DNA of 64,000 bases from Polyodon spathula (Eukaryota; Chordata; Actinopteri; Acipenseriformes; Polyodontidae), in the NCBI RefSeq assembly GCF_017654505.1, contig NC_054543.1, forward strand, positions 24,342,339 to 24,406,338. Direction: 5' to 3'. Below, one piece after another: positions 33,413 through 45,164 of this stretch. How positions within the stretch are numbered: position 1 is the first letter of the stretch; the number at the start of each line of letters is the position of its first letter. Position numbers and translations under genes: made by a program. The notes beneath the pieces are model-generated. The model worked only from the letters and a program-made list of their open reading frames with translations, was not told where the DNA came from and ran no database searches.

Positions 33413-34319
33413 CTTCAACACAAAAAACAAACATGCATTTTCATTAGGACTTTATGATAGAGTTATTGGGCGGTGAATGTCTGTGTATGTGGGTAATATC
33501 GGCATTAGTCAAAGTAAACTAACCGAGACTGAAAGCCTAGGTCTGTTTACGAGCTGCGAGTGCTGACATAACCTGCATTATGATTAATACAAGTTTTAAA
33601 AAATCCAGCTATATTTGTTTTCTAATCATGACCCTCCTTTATTTTATCCATTGTCAATTGAAAAGCGGCAAAAGGTTGATGAAGAGAATACAGTCATACG
33701 ATTTTTCTAAAGCAGGTGATGTCAACCATGCTAATGTAAAAACTGAAAATGGCATGGCTGATGTCATGAATAGGGTTTCTCTCCCAGTAGGGAAGAAAGA
33801 GCAAAGGACGAGCCTTGATGGCCCTAATGACCATGTCTCATTCCACAAGTTTTATTATGTGTCGTGAAATATGCGATGTGATTGTCTGAAAGATCCTGAG
33901 CGGTCTATAATAAACATTATCAAAAAACAATTTAATGTTATGGTTATTTATATGTATTATATGTAAATATTTGAATTACACAACATAAAGATATATAACA
34001 GCTGCTTCCTGGTACCTATGTCATAGGTGACATGGTCTACAGTTAGAAAATTTGTATGAGTTGCACCTACAACGCAGGTAATTAATAGCAACATTAGGTT
34101 ATTATGATAACCCTGGTTCCCTGAAATAGAAAATGTTACCATTACCGCAGGGGTATTTACCTCGTAAAAACTGGAAACCTGAATAAGAGATATCAAAGCT
34201 GCTTACAAAGTTTGTGACGCATTCATGGCATGCCCCAGAGGACATAAAAAAACTGCACAGATCTCAGCGCCATTTTTCCTTCAAGCCTGCTGCAAAAATG
34301 GACACACCGACCTTGAAGG
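33413..34319. other. AHR intron 5 part, nothing recognised
   Basis: No exon or element was recognised. A plus-strand open frame at 33580-33867 has no family resemblance. Confidence 0.55.
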
Positions 34320-34892
34320 TTAACCCTTTGCAGTCCCATGTCACACCAGATCCGACATTACAATTTTCCCTTTCCAGTTTAATTTCATCAGAGAGATGTA
34401 AAGCACAGGTCTCTAGTCGTTTCTTCTCCGGAAAAAGCCGACAAAACCGAGTAAGACCGATAGGAGCCGAATGAAACCGAAAAAAAGGCGTATCTCATAG
34501 CCCCATGCACTACCGAGATAACACAGACATAACAATGAAAACAGCTGCTTCTGCATCCAGCCCTCAAAGAATATCATGGATATTTGCAGAGCTTTTATTT
34601 GATGTTATATTAATAAAATAATGACTTGGATCGCATTAATGAGGAGCTTGGTGATAAAACAAGTGATCAGGAGAGGATTTATCAGTATGCAAGTCTATAC
34701 AGAGGTATGTGAAAAATACAGTGAACAGGGGGGCTTGGCTGGAGATACAGTACTGAGTGTCCTTTTGCAATTCAATACCTTTTAAACCTGTTTTCCTCTG
34801 AAAAAAAAAAAAAAAATTAAACAGCGTGTGTGAAAATAAATTGGACCTGATTCACCTGACAAGCACTGAATAAATGGACTGCACAGGGTTAA
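34320..34892. mobile_element. piggyBac-like MITE, copy 2
   Basis: TTAACCCTTTGCAGTCC at the left and GGACTGCACAGGGTTAA at the right, with TTAA at each end. The inside (CACAGGTCTCTAGTCGTTTC, AAAAGCCGACAAAACCGAG) closely matches the copy at 60775-62942, for which it provides the uninterrupted version. Confidence 0.88.
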
Positions 34893-35145
34893 TGTAGTTT
34901 AGTATGGAACCCCAGTAACAAGGGGATTTCGCCTTGTCAACCGAGTCCTGCAAAAATTGCAGTATAACTGCCATAAGGCAGTTAGTGGGATCAAACCACG
35001 AGACAGGCACGTTTGAAAGATTCCCCACTTGTACCCTTACTTGGAACGTGTTGACGCTGCTCTGGCATTTTGTAGGGTGTTGTGATACGGAGAGGCCTGT
35101 TCTGGCTATCTGACGCATGCATAATCCTGCAGGGAGGTCAAGAGG

Positions 35146-35273
35146 GCGCCTTACTGTGGTAGGCGAAGTGTCAGTCATGGATTGGAGGAGACATGATTGC
35201 ACTCGCTACCAAAGGAGGTGTGACTGAAGGTATATCAGGGTGTGTGACCGTGCGATCTGTTCCTTTGTTAGGG
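35146..35273. repeat. dispersed repeat, copy 1 (partner 36290-36417)
   Basis: About 128 bp (GCCTTACTGTGGTAGG to TGTTCCTTTGTTA) is nearly identical to 36290-36417 in the same orientation. The second copy directly follows the SINE-like head at 36160-36290, so this is probably the tail of the same repeat family. Confidence 0.8.
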
Positions 35274-35394
35274 CGTTCTGAGAGGAGGTTCTCTTGTGCC
35301 TAGAGCAAAAGCTTGCGGGCCACACGATGGAGAGTGGGAGACCTGAGGCTGCTCTGGTGGTTGATGAAACCCACCACTGTTGTGTTATTAGAAC

Positions 35395-35690
35395 CGCAAC
35401 GGGACCAGGTCGGTTTGGTACTGTTTGGGTGGCTTTAGAACTGGGTCGGTACAACACGGTACTGGGTCAGAACTGGATCATACCAGGAAGGTGCATGGTC
35501 GGTTCGGTGACTGTACCACCAGGTCGGTATGGTACGGTACTGGGTCAGTGCAAGCACGGCACCGATATGGCACTGGTACAGCACCGGTTTGGTACCAGGT
35601 TGGGAACTGAGCGGTTTGGTGACCTCGGTATCGGTACTGTATGGATCCACCGGTTCGCAGTTACCGTGGGTTGCAATGTACAGGGATTCC
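35395..35690. repeat. degenerate GGTAC-type minisatellite
   Basis: About 300 bp built from short variants of GGTACTGGGTC, GGTCGGTATGG and GGTACCAGG, irregularly spaced. It is much richer in G, C and CpG than its surroundings. Several overlapping frames are open on both strands because the repeat avoids stop codons; none looks like a protein. Confidence 0.75.
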
Positions 35691-36149
35691 CACCTGTACA
35701 AGTGTATCTATAATGTGTGTGTGTGTGCATGTGTTGATATGGTTATATAAATAAATAGCATTATACCCGCCATTTCAATGAAAGTCCATATGCTGTGGAG
35801 CCAGTCCTTAACTGCAAGTTATGGGGGAATGTGTGCAAACTGAGTACACGTGCATCCATAACAGCACGTTATGAGGAAATACGTTCAGTTTGTGAGTGTC
35901 GGTGACAGAAAATGTAAACACAACACATTGATAAGCAGAAATCAATATTTTACAGCTAATTATTGGGGGGGACGGGACGGGACGGAGTGCCCTTGCTTGC
36001 CCCTCCTTGTGCACGCCCCTGTGTACAAGCCACTGGCAAAACCACTCAGTCAGTACCACACAGAAGACTGAGGGAAGCCTGCTTGTTAGAGGTACTAACA
36101 GCCTTTTCAACGGTGATGCAGAAGCACTTATGTGAGAGAGAGTGAATGA

Positions 36150-36417
36150 ATCAACAATCTCCCTCCTGACTTGTGAGGGCACAATATAACGGGAACAGTG
36201 TGCCCCAGACTGGATGGTTTGCCAGTTCATTACAGGGTCAGTCGGAAGTTGGCCATCCAAAAAGGGGGCGAAGCCACAATACTAGAGGTCAGCGCCTTAC
36301 TGTGGTAGGTGATGTGTCAGTCATGGATTGGCGGAGACATGATTGCACTCACTACCAAAGGGGGTGTGAATGAAGGTATATCAGGGTGTGTGACCGTGCG
36401 ATCTGTTCCTTTGTTAC
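36150..36417 (+). repeat. SINE-like repeat, normal orientation
   Basis: It shares TCTCCCTCC, GAACAGTGTGCCCCAGACTG and the TTCATTACAGG area with the repeat at 43655-43860, and its tail with 35146-35273. No obvious A and B boxes of a tRNA-type promoter were confirmed. This family also appears backward at 6301-6420. Confidence 0.7.
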
Positions 36418-37818
36418 GGTTGTGAAACAGAGCGCAGAAAGAAACATAAAACACAAACACTCATGGTTTAATTTGTTTTTTTAATCACTTTTTATTTGTA
36501 CTTCGTAGACGGATAACAGCCGGGAGCTGTCGCTGTTCCAGCCAGCATTAAAACACGGATTCCAAATACTGCATGAGTCACAAAATAACTGCATTCCCCA
36601 CCATCACTGGAGCACCATGAGAAAGGGCGCAAAGCCATGCCTGTATTCTTGTATTACTTTGGGACTGAAACCCTGTTTTGCTTAGCTTATTTAATGGTGA
36701 AAACAATTAAATAACTGTTTGGACTGTGAACACTGTTTGTTGTCATAGTTTGTGCACTGCATCACCTCTACACCTGCTCACCACAAGCCAGTTTGCCACA
36801 AGTCACCAAAACAGCACCAAGATACTGTGGGTTAGACTGCATGTATCTTGGTCCAGCGTAGCACTGCTGAGCTCAGCAGCTGTGTGTGTATTTCACAGAA
36901 AATACAACAGGAGAAAAATATTACAGTTCACAAAATAAACGTCTTGTAATTTAAAACGAGAACTGAATTTAACTCCAGCTGGAGCTATGCAACCTAGGAG
37001 GAACACAAAGTCAGTCGAATTACGTTGCTTGATACCTGGGAAGGAGCAACTCAAGCCGCTGGCTTTATGTAAGGCAAAAGGCAGCTGCGGGATGTAACAA
37101 ACAACAGGCTGTAGTGCCCAATATACTTGTAATTCATTTTTTAAAAACTATTACAATATAAATAAAATATTGCATAAATTATGTAAAACACAATAATTAG
37201 CAAATGCTTATCTGATACCAGGCTTCCCTGCAAGGTCAGTCTTGAAAAAAAAAATGCTGTTGAGATCTGTGCACGCAGTCTTTTTATTTCCTCGGCGGTG
37301 GGCCATGAGTGTGTCACGGATTTTGCAAGCAGCTTCTGATATATCTTATTCAGGTTCCGGGTCTTTGAGAGGTAAATACGCATGTGGTAATGGTTACATT
37401 TTGTACTTGAAAGGGAACAAGGAAACAGAAGAACTCTTTAGTGCTATATCTGAACATCTGCATCACGGGCAATAAACGATGGACCAGCGAGTGCTCAAGC
37501 CCATACAAGATTTAATAATATACAGTTAGAGTTCAAATGCCTGCCTGAGAACAGATGGAACACTTCCATAAGACTAACATGTGCATTAAACTGCATTTGT
37601 TTACAAGGGATTTTCTCCCATTCTGCACTAATTACCACTGCTCAGTCTTCAGTACACCACCGAAGTAAAACACAATATGTGCAATACAAAAGTGCATGGA
37701 AATGTACTGAAGGTCTAACAGAATATGCTACCGTTCTGAGATTGCTATTGCTGCAAAAGGGTGTCTTCGTCTATCTCTACTGTGTGGGAAAAAGAAGCAA
37801 TCCCGTCAGAAAACTCAC
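36418..37818. other. AHR intron 5 part, nothing recognised
   Basis: AT-rich intronic DNA next to exon 5. No coding or element signal beyond short simple repeats. Confidence 0.55.
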
Positions 37819-37939
37819 GTTCCGTGCCCTCCTCAGATTCGAATGAGTTGGGACTGAGGGCGAAGTGAAGCTGGCGTCGGAACATAGCCCGGTCGTCTGT
37901 ATGGATCAGTTCAAACACGCTCTGATGGACCACATCAGA
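37819..37939 (-). CDS. ahr: AHR exon 5, PAS-A
   Basis: Acceptor TTTTTCTCCCTGCAG and donor GTGAGT flank 121 bp encoding [31 protein letters not shown] and SFESEEGTE. This is the PAS-A segment used in AHR for dimerisation with ARNT; SDV-HQSV-ELIHT is diagnostic. The exon starts in phase 0 after QDYLGFHQ of exon 4 and leaves one base (C) for the Leu completed in exon 6. Confidence 0.96.
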
Positions 37940-37986
37940 CTGCAGGGAGAAAAACAATGGATATTAGTTTGTTGTCCTATGGACTA

Positions 37987-38170
37987 CCCTTATCAGAGTT
38001 TACCAGGGTTATTTAGCAGTTTTCTCCATGTTTTTCCTGTGGTTATACCATGCATTTACCACAGTTTGCCATGTCTTTTTATGTTTTCTGTAGTTCAGTT
38101 TTCCATTCAGCCTGCCACCACACTGTATATGCTCTCCCTGTGCAGCATGTATGAGGACACACCTAAGCCC
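37987..38170. repeat. MITE relative of 46784-47028, decayed
   Basis: It starts ACCCTTATCAGAGTTTACCA and contains GGTTATACCATGCATTTACC, matching the better preserved element at 46784. The right terminus was not found. Confidence 0.5.
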
Positions 38171-40949
38171 TCTTAATATCCTACAGCTTACAGATAGTTT
38201 GGATATACTGTTATATATGTCTGCAGTATTTAAGAGATCGATTCTTACAGCAGTGAACAATGTTGTAATCACAACATAATGTCTGGGGGACTCCAGGCAA
38301 TATCAGTGAATACATTTTCCTATGTTTATTTTGTCCTCTTCTATTTTTTTTGTTTCTTTCTTTTTAATCTCCATTTTTCTCACTGAAGTCACTACAGCTA
38401 TATCCAAAAGTTAAGTTAGAATGAGCTAATGTTGCTTCATAAAGTCAAATGAAACTTGCTGAATCATGCTACGTTACATATTGAATTACATACTGTTTTG
38501 TAGTACTTCCAAAAATTCTGGTACACTTTTGCAAAATCATTTTGTAGTTTCTTTGATTACATGATATTAAATAAAAGATCTAAAAGATGTTCATAGCTCC
38601 AATATATGATACTTTAAGCAGGAATCCTAAATGTTTTGTTGTAAAGGAGACTAGAAAGTACAATGTTAACTGTTGCTACTTGATTGCTGTTGGTTGATAG
38701 TTTTATGACATCCTGTTTGCAGCCAGTCTCTGCCTGTTACACATGCTAAATCACTCTGTGGTAAGACCAGCTATGGCCAAGTTTTATAAATGTAGCATTT
38801 AAGCTGGAGCAATGCTAATTAAACTGCACATTTGCACTTCCTTTACTATTTGATGGTGTTTGCAATCATTCTCAGTGGTTCTGAGTTATTATCATTTTTC
38901 TCTAAATCTGCCTTTACCTAGCTTTAGGAGAAGCCTACGTGCCGGGACTGAACAGCCTTCTACGTTCCAGTCAAATCATGTGGCTAGGTGGTCTTGTAAC
39001 TTATGTTGTTTCTTGCTAGTTTTATATAATCACAATCATGTCATTTCTCTCGCAGATTTATCTTTAGTATTCTGGAAATTTGTTAGCACTGTTCACAGTT
39101 ACTGCTTCACATTAAGGAATGTGTACCTTATCTTCTAGCTTTACTGCACACCTCTACACAAAGCATCCGGGCCCTGGAGACTTCCACAACAAGCCGCCAC
39201 CTTCTTTTTATTTTTGTGGCGTGGCAGGCATCTCATGACTAATTGTAATAATCTTTTCCCTAAAGCTTTCAAATTGGACCCGCTTGGGCCATCAACCAAA
39301 ATGGCCAGAGCTCCGTTTCAGAGCCAAATTAAACAAGGTTATGTAATATGAGAGCCTTGCTTCTTGTCCTGCCTCGACAGGTTGTGGGTTAGAGCCTTTC
39401 AGAGAGGCTGACATTCAGGCAAACTGCCTTCAGATGGCTAAAAGGAAACTAAACCCAGAAGATAGAGCATCTTGTGTGGCAGAACTCTGCTTTGTTTTAG
39501 TTTGCCAAGAACAGGGAGTACCAACACATGAGCAGCAAATACATATTGCTGAGAAGCATAGTCCCTCATAAATAACACATTCCAATAAAACTGCACAATT
39601 GCTAAGTGACTGTAATTTTTTTTCTTCCTTCCTGCTGCATGGAGTAAAATAAAACAGAGCCCATATTGTGTGTTGAACAATACCATTCCTGTTTTGTATT
39701 TACAATTGAGATCAGCCTGCATTAGTGGTTCCAAGTTGGCCCACCGTAGTCGTCGTAGCCCTTGGGCTAAAAGGACATTTTTAACGTTTCAGTTGCAGTG
39801 TGTGTGTCTTTTTGTGGGTGTGTCTATTTCTGTGTGTGTTAGAATGCATGTCTTAGTTATACATTAAACAAATACCATGCTGCTCCCAGGAGTTAGTGGC
39901 ACAAGCTATGAGGAAAGGTATATAAAGAGTTATAGTATGTACTGACTACGCAAGTTTTCAGATCGCCTCTGAATTTACTATTTATAATCCATAGTGAACT
40001 GTTCATCTGGTCTGTATTGGTGATACTTTATTAATACATTTGATTAACTCATCAGCTTTACATTAAATGGCAAAAGAATAAGAAATGTGAAGGATAATGT
40101 TCATGGACTTGCCACTCTTCAATCTGTTTTGACCAAGTTAGTTAGCTGCAGTTATTTACTTGGCCATAACGTGCTCCTCCAATACAAGCTTACTGTATAG
40201 AGTTTGCAAGCAGCATCTACTATGTGTACACAAAACAAAGTGTATCTGAATATAATTTCATTTATAATTATTAAGAATATACTAACAGTGTACATAACTG
40301 AGCTTCGCTATACAGGGACGGGTGATACCCTCATGTGTGGGTGAAGAGGTTGGATATATTCCACCTCTAGCTGTGTTACCTGAGTCCTGCATGCTCTGCA
40401 CACTGGTTTTACATCCTGAACAACAAAGCCCTTTTTGAATTTTTGTCATACCCAGAATATCCTGAGATGGATGATTTTATCAGTGTTGCGGGGAAAAAAG
40501 GTCACTTTCGTTACTTGTACGAGTTTGTTTACTATTTGACATTTTGTTTTGCTGTTTAGTTTCAACTGTTTCTTGTGCTGAACACCACACAGTTTAAATG
40601 GCAGCACCGCCACAATTAGGAGCTGGTAGAGGCAGAAACACGTCAACCATTTTAAAGTAAACCGTGAACTTGGTAACCATGGTATAGAAAAATGATTGCG
40701 GTTTCAAAACCGTGGCAATCATAAAACCTGTATACCGTGACATCCCTGAAGCACTTTTTCACACAAATGCAAAAGAATATTCCCCCAGGTATCTAAGACA
40801 CTAGGGACATAAAAACAATTAAATAAAACATAGATTCCATCCTATTAAATACAATACCCCAGGTAGGGGGAAATCATTCCCAAACCATTCATCAGCATGG
40901 AATGTAGCCTGTGGTCCCTTACAGTTTTAACATGGTAATATAAGGCCAA
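38171..40949. other. AHR intron 4 part, nothing recognised
   Basis: No exon or transposon terminus was recognised. A short stretch at about 39800-39840 is TG-rich. Confidence 0.5.
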
Positions 40950-40954
40950 TTATC

Positions 40955-41047
40955 ATTGTGAGTGTGTCTGTGTGTGTGCGTGTCAGTCTCTGTGTGTGTT
41001 TCTGTGCGTGTTTCTGTATGTGTCAGTCTGTGTGCGTGTCAGTTGCT

Positions 41048-41096
<49 letters not shown>

Positions 41097-41560
41097 AGCT
41101 GGTGTGTCCTTCTGTTTGTGTCAGTTTGTGTGCATTTCTGTGTGTGTCACTTGTGTGCTTTTCTGTGTGTGTGTCAGTTGCTGTATGTTTCTGTGTGTGT
41201 CAGTTGCTGTGTGTATCAGTCTGTTTGTGTCATTCTATGTCTGTGTTTCTGTGTGTGTTAGTTTGTTTGGGTTTCTGTCTGTGTCCGACTGTGTGTGTCT
41301 GCATGTGTCAATTGTTGTGTGCCTGCGTGTGTCAGTCTCTGTGAGTGTTTGTGTGTGTTAGTCTGTGTGTATTTTTGTATGTGTCCGTCTGTGTATGTTT
41401 CTGTCTGTATCAGTCTGTCGGTGTCAGTCTGTGTGTTTCTGTTCATGTGTCAGTCTGTATGTGTGTTTTTGTACATGTATGTTTCTTTGTGTGTCAGTCT
41501 GAGTGTGTTAGTCTGTGAGTGCGTTTCAGTCTTTATGTATTTCTGTGTGTGTCAGTTTCC
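40955..41560. repeat. TG-rich minisatellite
   Basis: About 600 bp of variants of TCAGTCTGTGTGTGTTTCTG, with a pure (TG)n run at about 41055-41096. All three plus-strand frames are open for about 100 to 130 codons, and all read as Cys/Val/Ser repeats, so none is a real protein. Confidence 0.92.
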
Positions 41561-42008
41561 TTAGTATTCTCTTGCTATTGTTATTTCAACATTCAGTCCT
41601 TCACTTTGTTCCTGAGCAAGCAGGTTTTTCTAGTTTAAAGAAATGTAATTAAAGTCCCAATTATATAGACTCAAAACAAGAGCTTGTTTGAACCCCCTCT
41701 TTTATGTATTTGAAGTCATAATTAAGCTTTGTCTCACAGATGAGACTTTTTTTTCTATAAGATTAATATTGGGTAGCTTTGCACCAGATCAAAGGGACAT
41801 TTCATCTCTCACACTGACTGTTAATGACTATGAAATACATTATTTCCTGAAAAAGAGTCAGAGCTTGTTTGTTAAAATTGTAAGCTAGAAAGTTACAATT
41901 GATTCGCTTTGCTTTCAATGAACTGTGGACATTGTAGCTAAGATGCAGGGAATCTATTTTGTTATAGCACTTCATTTGACCCTACCCCAACAGTCTTGAG
42001 TTACTAAC

Positions 42009-42098
42009 CTGGTGAAAGCCAAGATAATCCTGTATGGTAGGTGACGAATAGAAAACATATCCTTCTGCTGTGACTGCCAGGACAAAGCCATTCAGAGC
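42009..42098 (-). CDS. ahr: AHR exon 4, PAS-A start
   Basis: Acceptor TTTTTTGCAG and donor GTTAGT enclose exactly 30 codons: [30 protein letters not shown]. This matches the first strands of PAS-A in vertebrate AHRs ([19 protein letters not shown]). Both boundaries are phase 0. At 90 bp it is too short to stand out as an open frame and was found by homology and splice signals. Confidence 0.96.
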
Positions 42099-42474
42099 CT
42101 GCAAAAAACACAAAAGCACAATATGTCAGAAATGAGAAAGAACCACCATGCATTTTAAATAGACGACAAGCAATACATTATAGTCTAAATATAAATGCTC
42201 TCTGCATATTTTTATTTGTGTGCAATGACATCATATTGTTTCCCTATATCTTGCATGTACAATAGGCCAGATAAAGCTAGAATACAAAAATGTAAACTAC
42301 ATACCAGCAAATAAAATACTGGTGATAGGAAAAAAAAAAGGTTGAGGGACAATTTCACAAGTAGTGAAACAGAAACGATGAAGTGGAGGGGCTAGTCTGC
42401 GCAGAGAGTTAAGTAACTAGATTCCAAGGCTTTTCACCTCTGGAGGCCTGGGTCTGCCCTTGGAAAATGTCCCC

Positions 42475-42665
42475 ATAGTAAAAGCATAACAAAGTGTGAT
42501 AAAGCACAGTGAAAACATGGTAAGCACAACAGAGCATTGTAAAGAAATGATAAAGCCTAATAAAAAAACATGGCAAGCCATGGTGAACTATGGTAAATGA
42601 ATAGTAGAACCAATGGGAAAAGCATGGAGAAATCGCAAAATTACTGTGCAAGCTTCCTGTGGTAA
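42475..42665. repeat. MITE relative of 46784-47028, opposite orientation, decayed
   Basis: CATGGCAAGCCATGGTGAAC, TATGGTAAATGAATAG and TTACTGTGCAAGCTTCC are the inverse of blocks in the element at 46784. The termini are eroded. Confidence 0.5.
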
Positions 42666-43654
42666 ACATTTAATAATCCGGCTGTTCAGGTCACAAGTTA
42701 AATGAGTTAGGTGGTATGAACTGAAATTGTTTTACTTTTACATGAAATTGTTTTACATTTGTATGCTTTTATCTGTATCACTGTTTTATGATTGTTTGAA
42801 CTGCTTTTGTCCTTTTTGAATCATTTTTGGATTTTATAATCTTATTTCTTGCTGCCTTCTCTTGCCAAGAAAAATCTGAAATCTTAAAAATTGAACTAAG
42901 CCCCATTAGTCTACATCAGAAAACCAACCCACAATTCAATACAATTAGCAGTCACTGCGCCAGAGAGGCCTCAGGCTGAAGGGCAAGCTTCTGTACAATA
43001 TGTTTTATTTTATTTTATTTCAAATGTAATTTATGCATTGGTTTCCTCTACACAATATCCTTTTAATACAGTCATTTATAAACAAACAAGAACATGGTCC
43101 TTTTATACACTGCCGTGTTTGTTAGAATATTCAATATTCCAGCACTGCTAAATTCACAAGCACCCCAAAAAGACTGGGTCCAAAAAATAATTTTAGAAGG
43201 GGGAAAGGACTTAAGCCTATTGGTTCTCAGGCATTAGACGTATTACTGAAAACAAAACTTAAATCTGAAAATAAAGTATCTGTATAAATAAAACGATGGC
43301 AAAAAAACAGAAAGCGAGCTGTATTGGGTAAATATCCCTAGCAATTAGTGGTTTTTGTGTTAAACATGTCAATAAGTAGGAAAGAATAGTGTTTCCAGTC
43401 AAGCAGAGGACCTCATTCCCTATAAACAATGTACTTCCAGTGCTGCCTACTATTAACAGGAGGGAGGGATTCTTTGACTTTGCACTGCTGCCAAAAACAA
43501 CAGCATATACTGTATACGGTGTGCATATACCTTTAACCATTGTCAAAAATATGCAAGTAAACTCTAGATGTTTTCTTTAGTGTACAGGGTTGGCTAATTG
43601 GTTTCATATTCAATATAAAATGAAATACTGTACCGTGACAGATAAATTAATCTT

Positions 43655-43860
43655 GGTTATAAATCTCCCTCCCGACCTATGAGGGCACTGTGTAAAGGGA
43701 ACAGTGTGCCCCAGACTGGATGGTCTGGCAATTCATTCCAAGGAAAGGTATACACCACAGTACACCAAGTCATTGCCCCAGACGGGAGGCGATGTGGCAA
43801 TCGCGGATTGGAGGAAAAGCAATTGCAATCGATAACCAAGGCTGTGATGAGTAAATGAGG
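43655..43860 (+). repeat. SINE-like repeat, reference copy
   Basis: Contains TCTCCCTCCCGACC, CACTGTGTAAAGGGAACAG, CCCCAGACTGGATGG and CAATTCATTCCAAGG, with a diverged tail (GCGGATTGGAGGAAAAGC). It is the best copy for comparison with the mirror-image copy at 6301-6420. Confidence 0.75.
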
Positions 43861-44128
43861 CCGAGCGAACTGTGTTTAGTGTTTGTTTGTTTGTCAATCT
43901 AATTGTACTCGCTTGTTCTTGTTAGACAGCTAACACATACCGGGACAGCACTGCACTACTGTTCACCGTGAACCTTGTTGTCTGTCATCTGTTTAAGCAT
44001 TGCATCACATCTACACCTGCGCATTGCAAACCACTTTGCCACATGTACACATACACTATTACACACATGTTTCAGTAATGTATCAAACTATGCACAGGAT
44101 CGAGTACATTGGTTTGTTTTTATATGTT

Positions 44129-44560
44129 TGTGGCAGAGTAGGGATAGAAAGGAGGAAAGTTGTAGTCCAAGGAGGGAGTTGCAGGACTACAACTCCTAGA
44201 ATGCCACAGGAAATCAGAAGCACCTTAATCCATCCATAAAGGCAAGAGAAAACCAGCAGTCAGGACTGCCACTGAGGGAGTAGCAGCCATAGGCAGACTG
44301 GCTGAAGAAGTATGAGCCAGCTGCTGAAGAGACCTGAACGAGGTACTGTGTTTGTGGGAAAGTGTTTTTGTTGTTTCGCTGGTAAATGGCTTAGTTTTAG
44401 TTAGTGATGGAGAAAGTTTAGGTAGTGCTCCGAAAAGGAGTTTTTGTTTCTTTTGTTTGTAAATAATAAAAGTGAGCAACAGCGCTTAAAAATCCAGTTT
44501 AGTGTCTGTCTCGGTGTGTGTAGGGTGAAAAGTGGGCCTCAGCCGTAAGGCTTCGTTACA
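44129..44560 (+). mobile_element. candidate solo LTR
   Basis: A 432-bp segment begins TGTGGCAGAG and ends CTTCGTTACA, so it has the TG...CA ends of an LTR. It is flanked by TGTT on both sides, a possible 4-bp target duplication, and contains an AATAAA at about 44465. No internal retroviral or gag-pol sequence is present. The short duplication could be chance. Confidence 0.5.
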
Positions 44561-45042
44561 TGTTTTTATTTCATACCACTGTTTTTATGACTGTTTTTTG
44601 TTTTCTGTTAATTGTTTTTGTCCCATTTTAATGATTTGTTTATTTTTTGTTATTCATTTTATAATGTTATTTCTTGACATCTTTTGTTACCAAGACCAAA
44701 AATTGACTACTTTAGGTTAAAGAAAGTTCTCCATCTCCATGCCTTATTTCCATGATATCTGTTATGCGTGCACTTCCTGGGACATTACACCTCTGTGTTT
44801 TGTGGGTCAAAGTATGTAACTGGCTGTAAGCATGTCAGTCAATAGGGGAAGCAGCTGTTTGATCAATGACAGGATAGAAGCCATGGAAGGGATGGGAACA
44901 AACTACCCTCCAAATAAAGTACTAACTGAAAGCATGGCTTGCAAACAGATATCTTTGTTTACAATCAATGTTTAAAAAGCCTCACTAGATTGATTTTCAC
45001 TGGAATTCCCAGGGGAAGGGTCCAGGCCTATTCCTGGATTAC

Positions 45043-45164
45043 CTGGAGTAGGAGGTCTCCTTCGGAGAAGCTGGCTCCATTAGTCTGAGGCGCGCTCTGT
45101 CCGTTCCCGCCGAAAGTCCCCGGCTTCTCCCTGAGCCAGCCCACATTGTTCTTCTTCATGGTGG
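45043..45164 (-). CDS. ahr: AHR exon 3, linker between bHLH and PAS-A
   Basis: Acceptor TTTTTCTCTTTTGCAG and donor GTAATC flank 122 bp. After two bases that complete a split codon the peptide is TMKKNNVGWLREKPGTFGG, NGQSAPQTNGASFSEGDLLLQ. The ending EGDLLLQ joins ALNGFV of exon 4, the conserved pattern (EGEFLLQALNGF in human). The linker itself is poorly conserved in the family. The second in-frame codon after the splice is an ATG in a good context (CCACCATGA), but there is no evidence that it starts translation. Exons 1 and 2, with the bHLH domain, should lie beyond position 64000. Confidence 0.93.

Noticed and set aside
33580..33867. Plus-strand frame of 95 codons between AHR exons
   Set aside because: No family resemblance; antisense to the host gene and partly overlapped by an open frame on the other strand.
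35294..35750. Open frames across the GGTAC array
   Set aside because: They are open on both strands as a consequence of the repeat unit.
40958..41564. Three long plus-strand frames rich in Cys and Val
   Set aside because: All three frames are open because TG repeats lack stop codons. It is a minisatellite.
45150..45158. In-frame ATG with a good context at the start of AHR exon 3 as an alternative translation start
   Set aside because: It is two codons after a clear splice acceptor and fits as internal Met. There is no promoter or transcript evidence.
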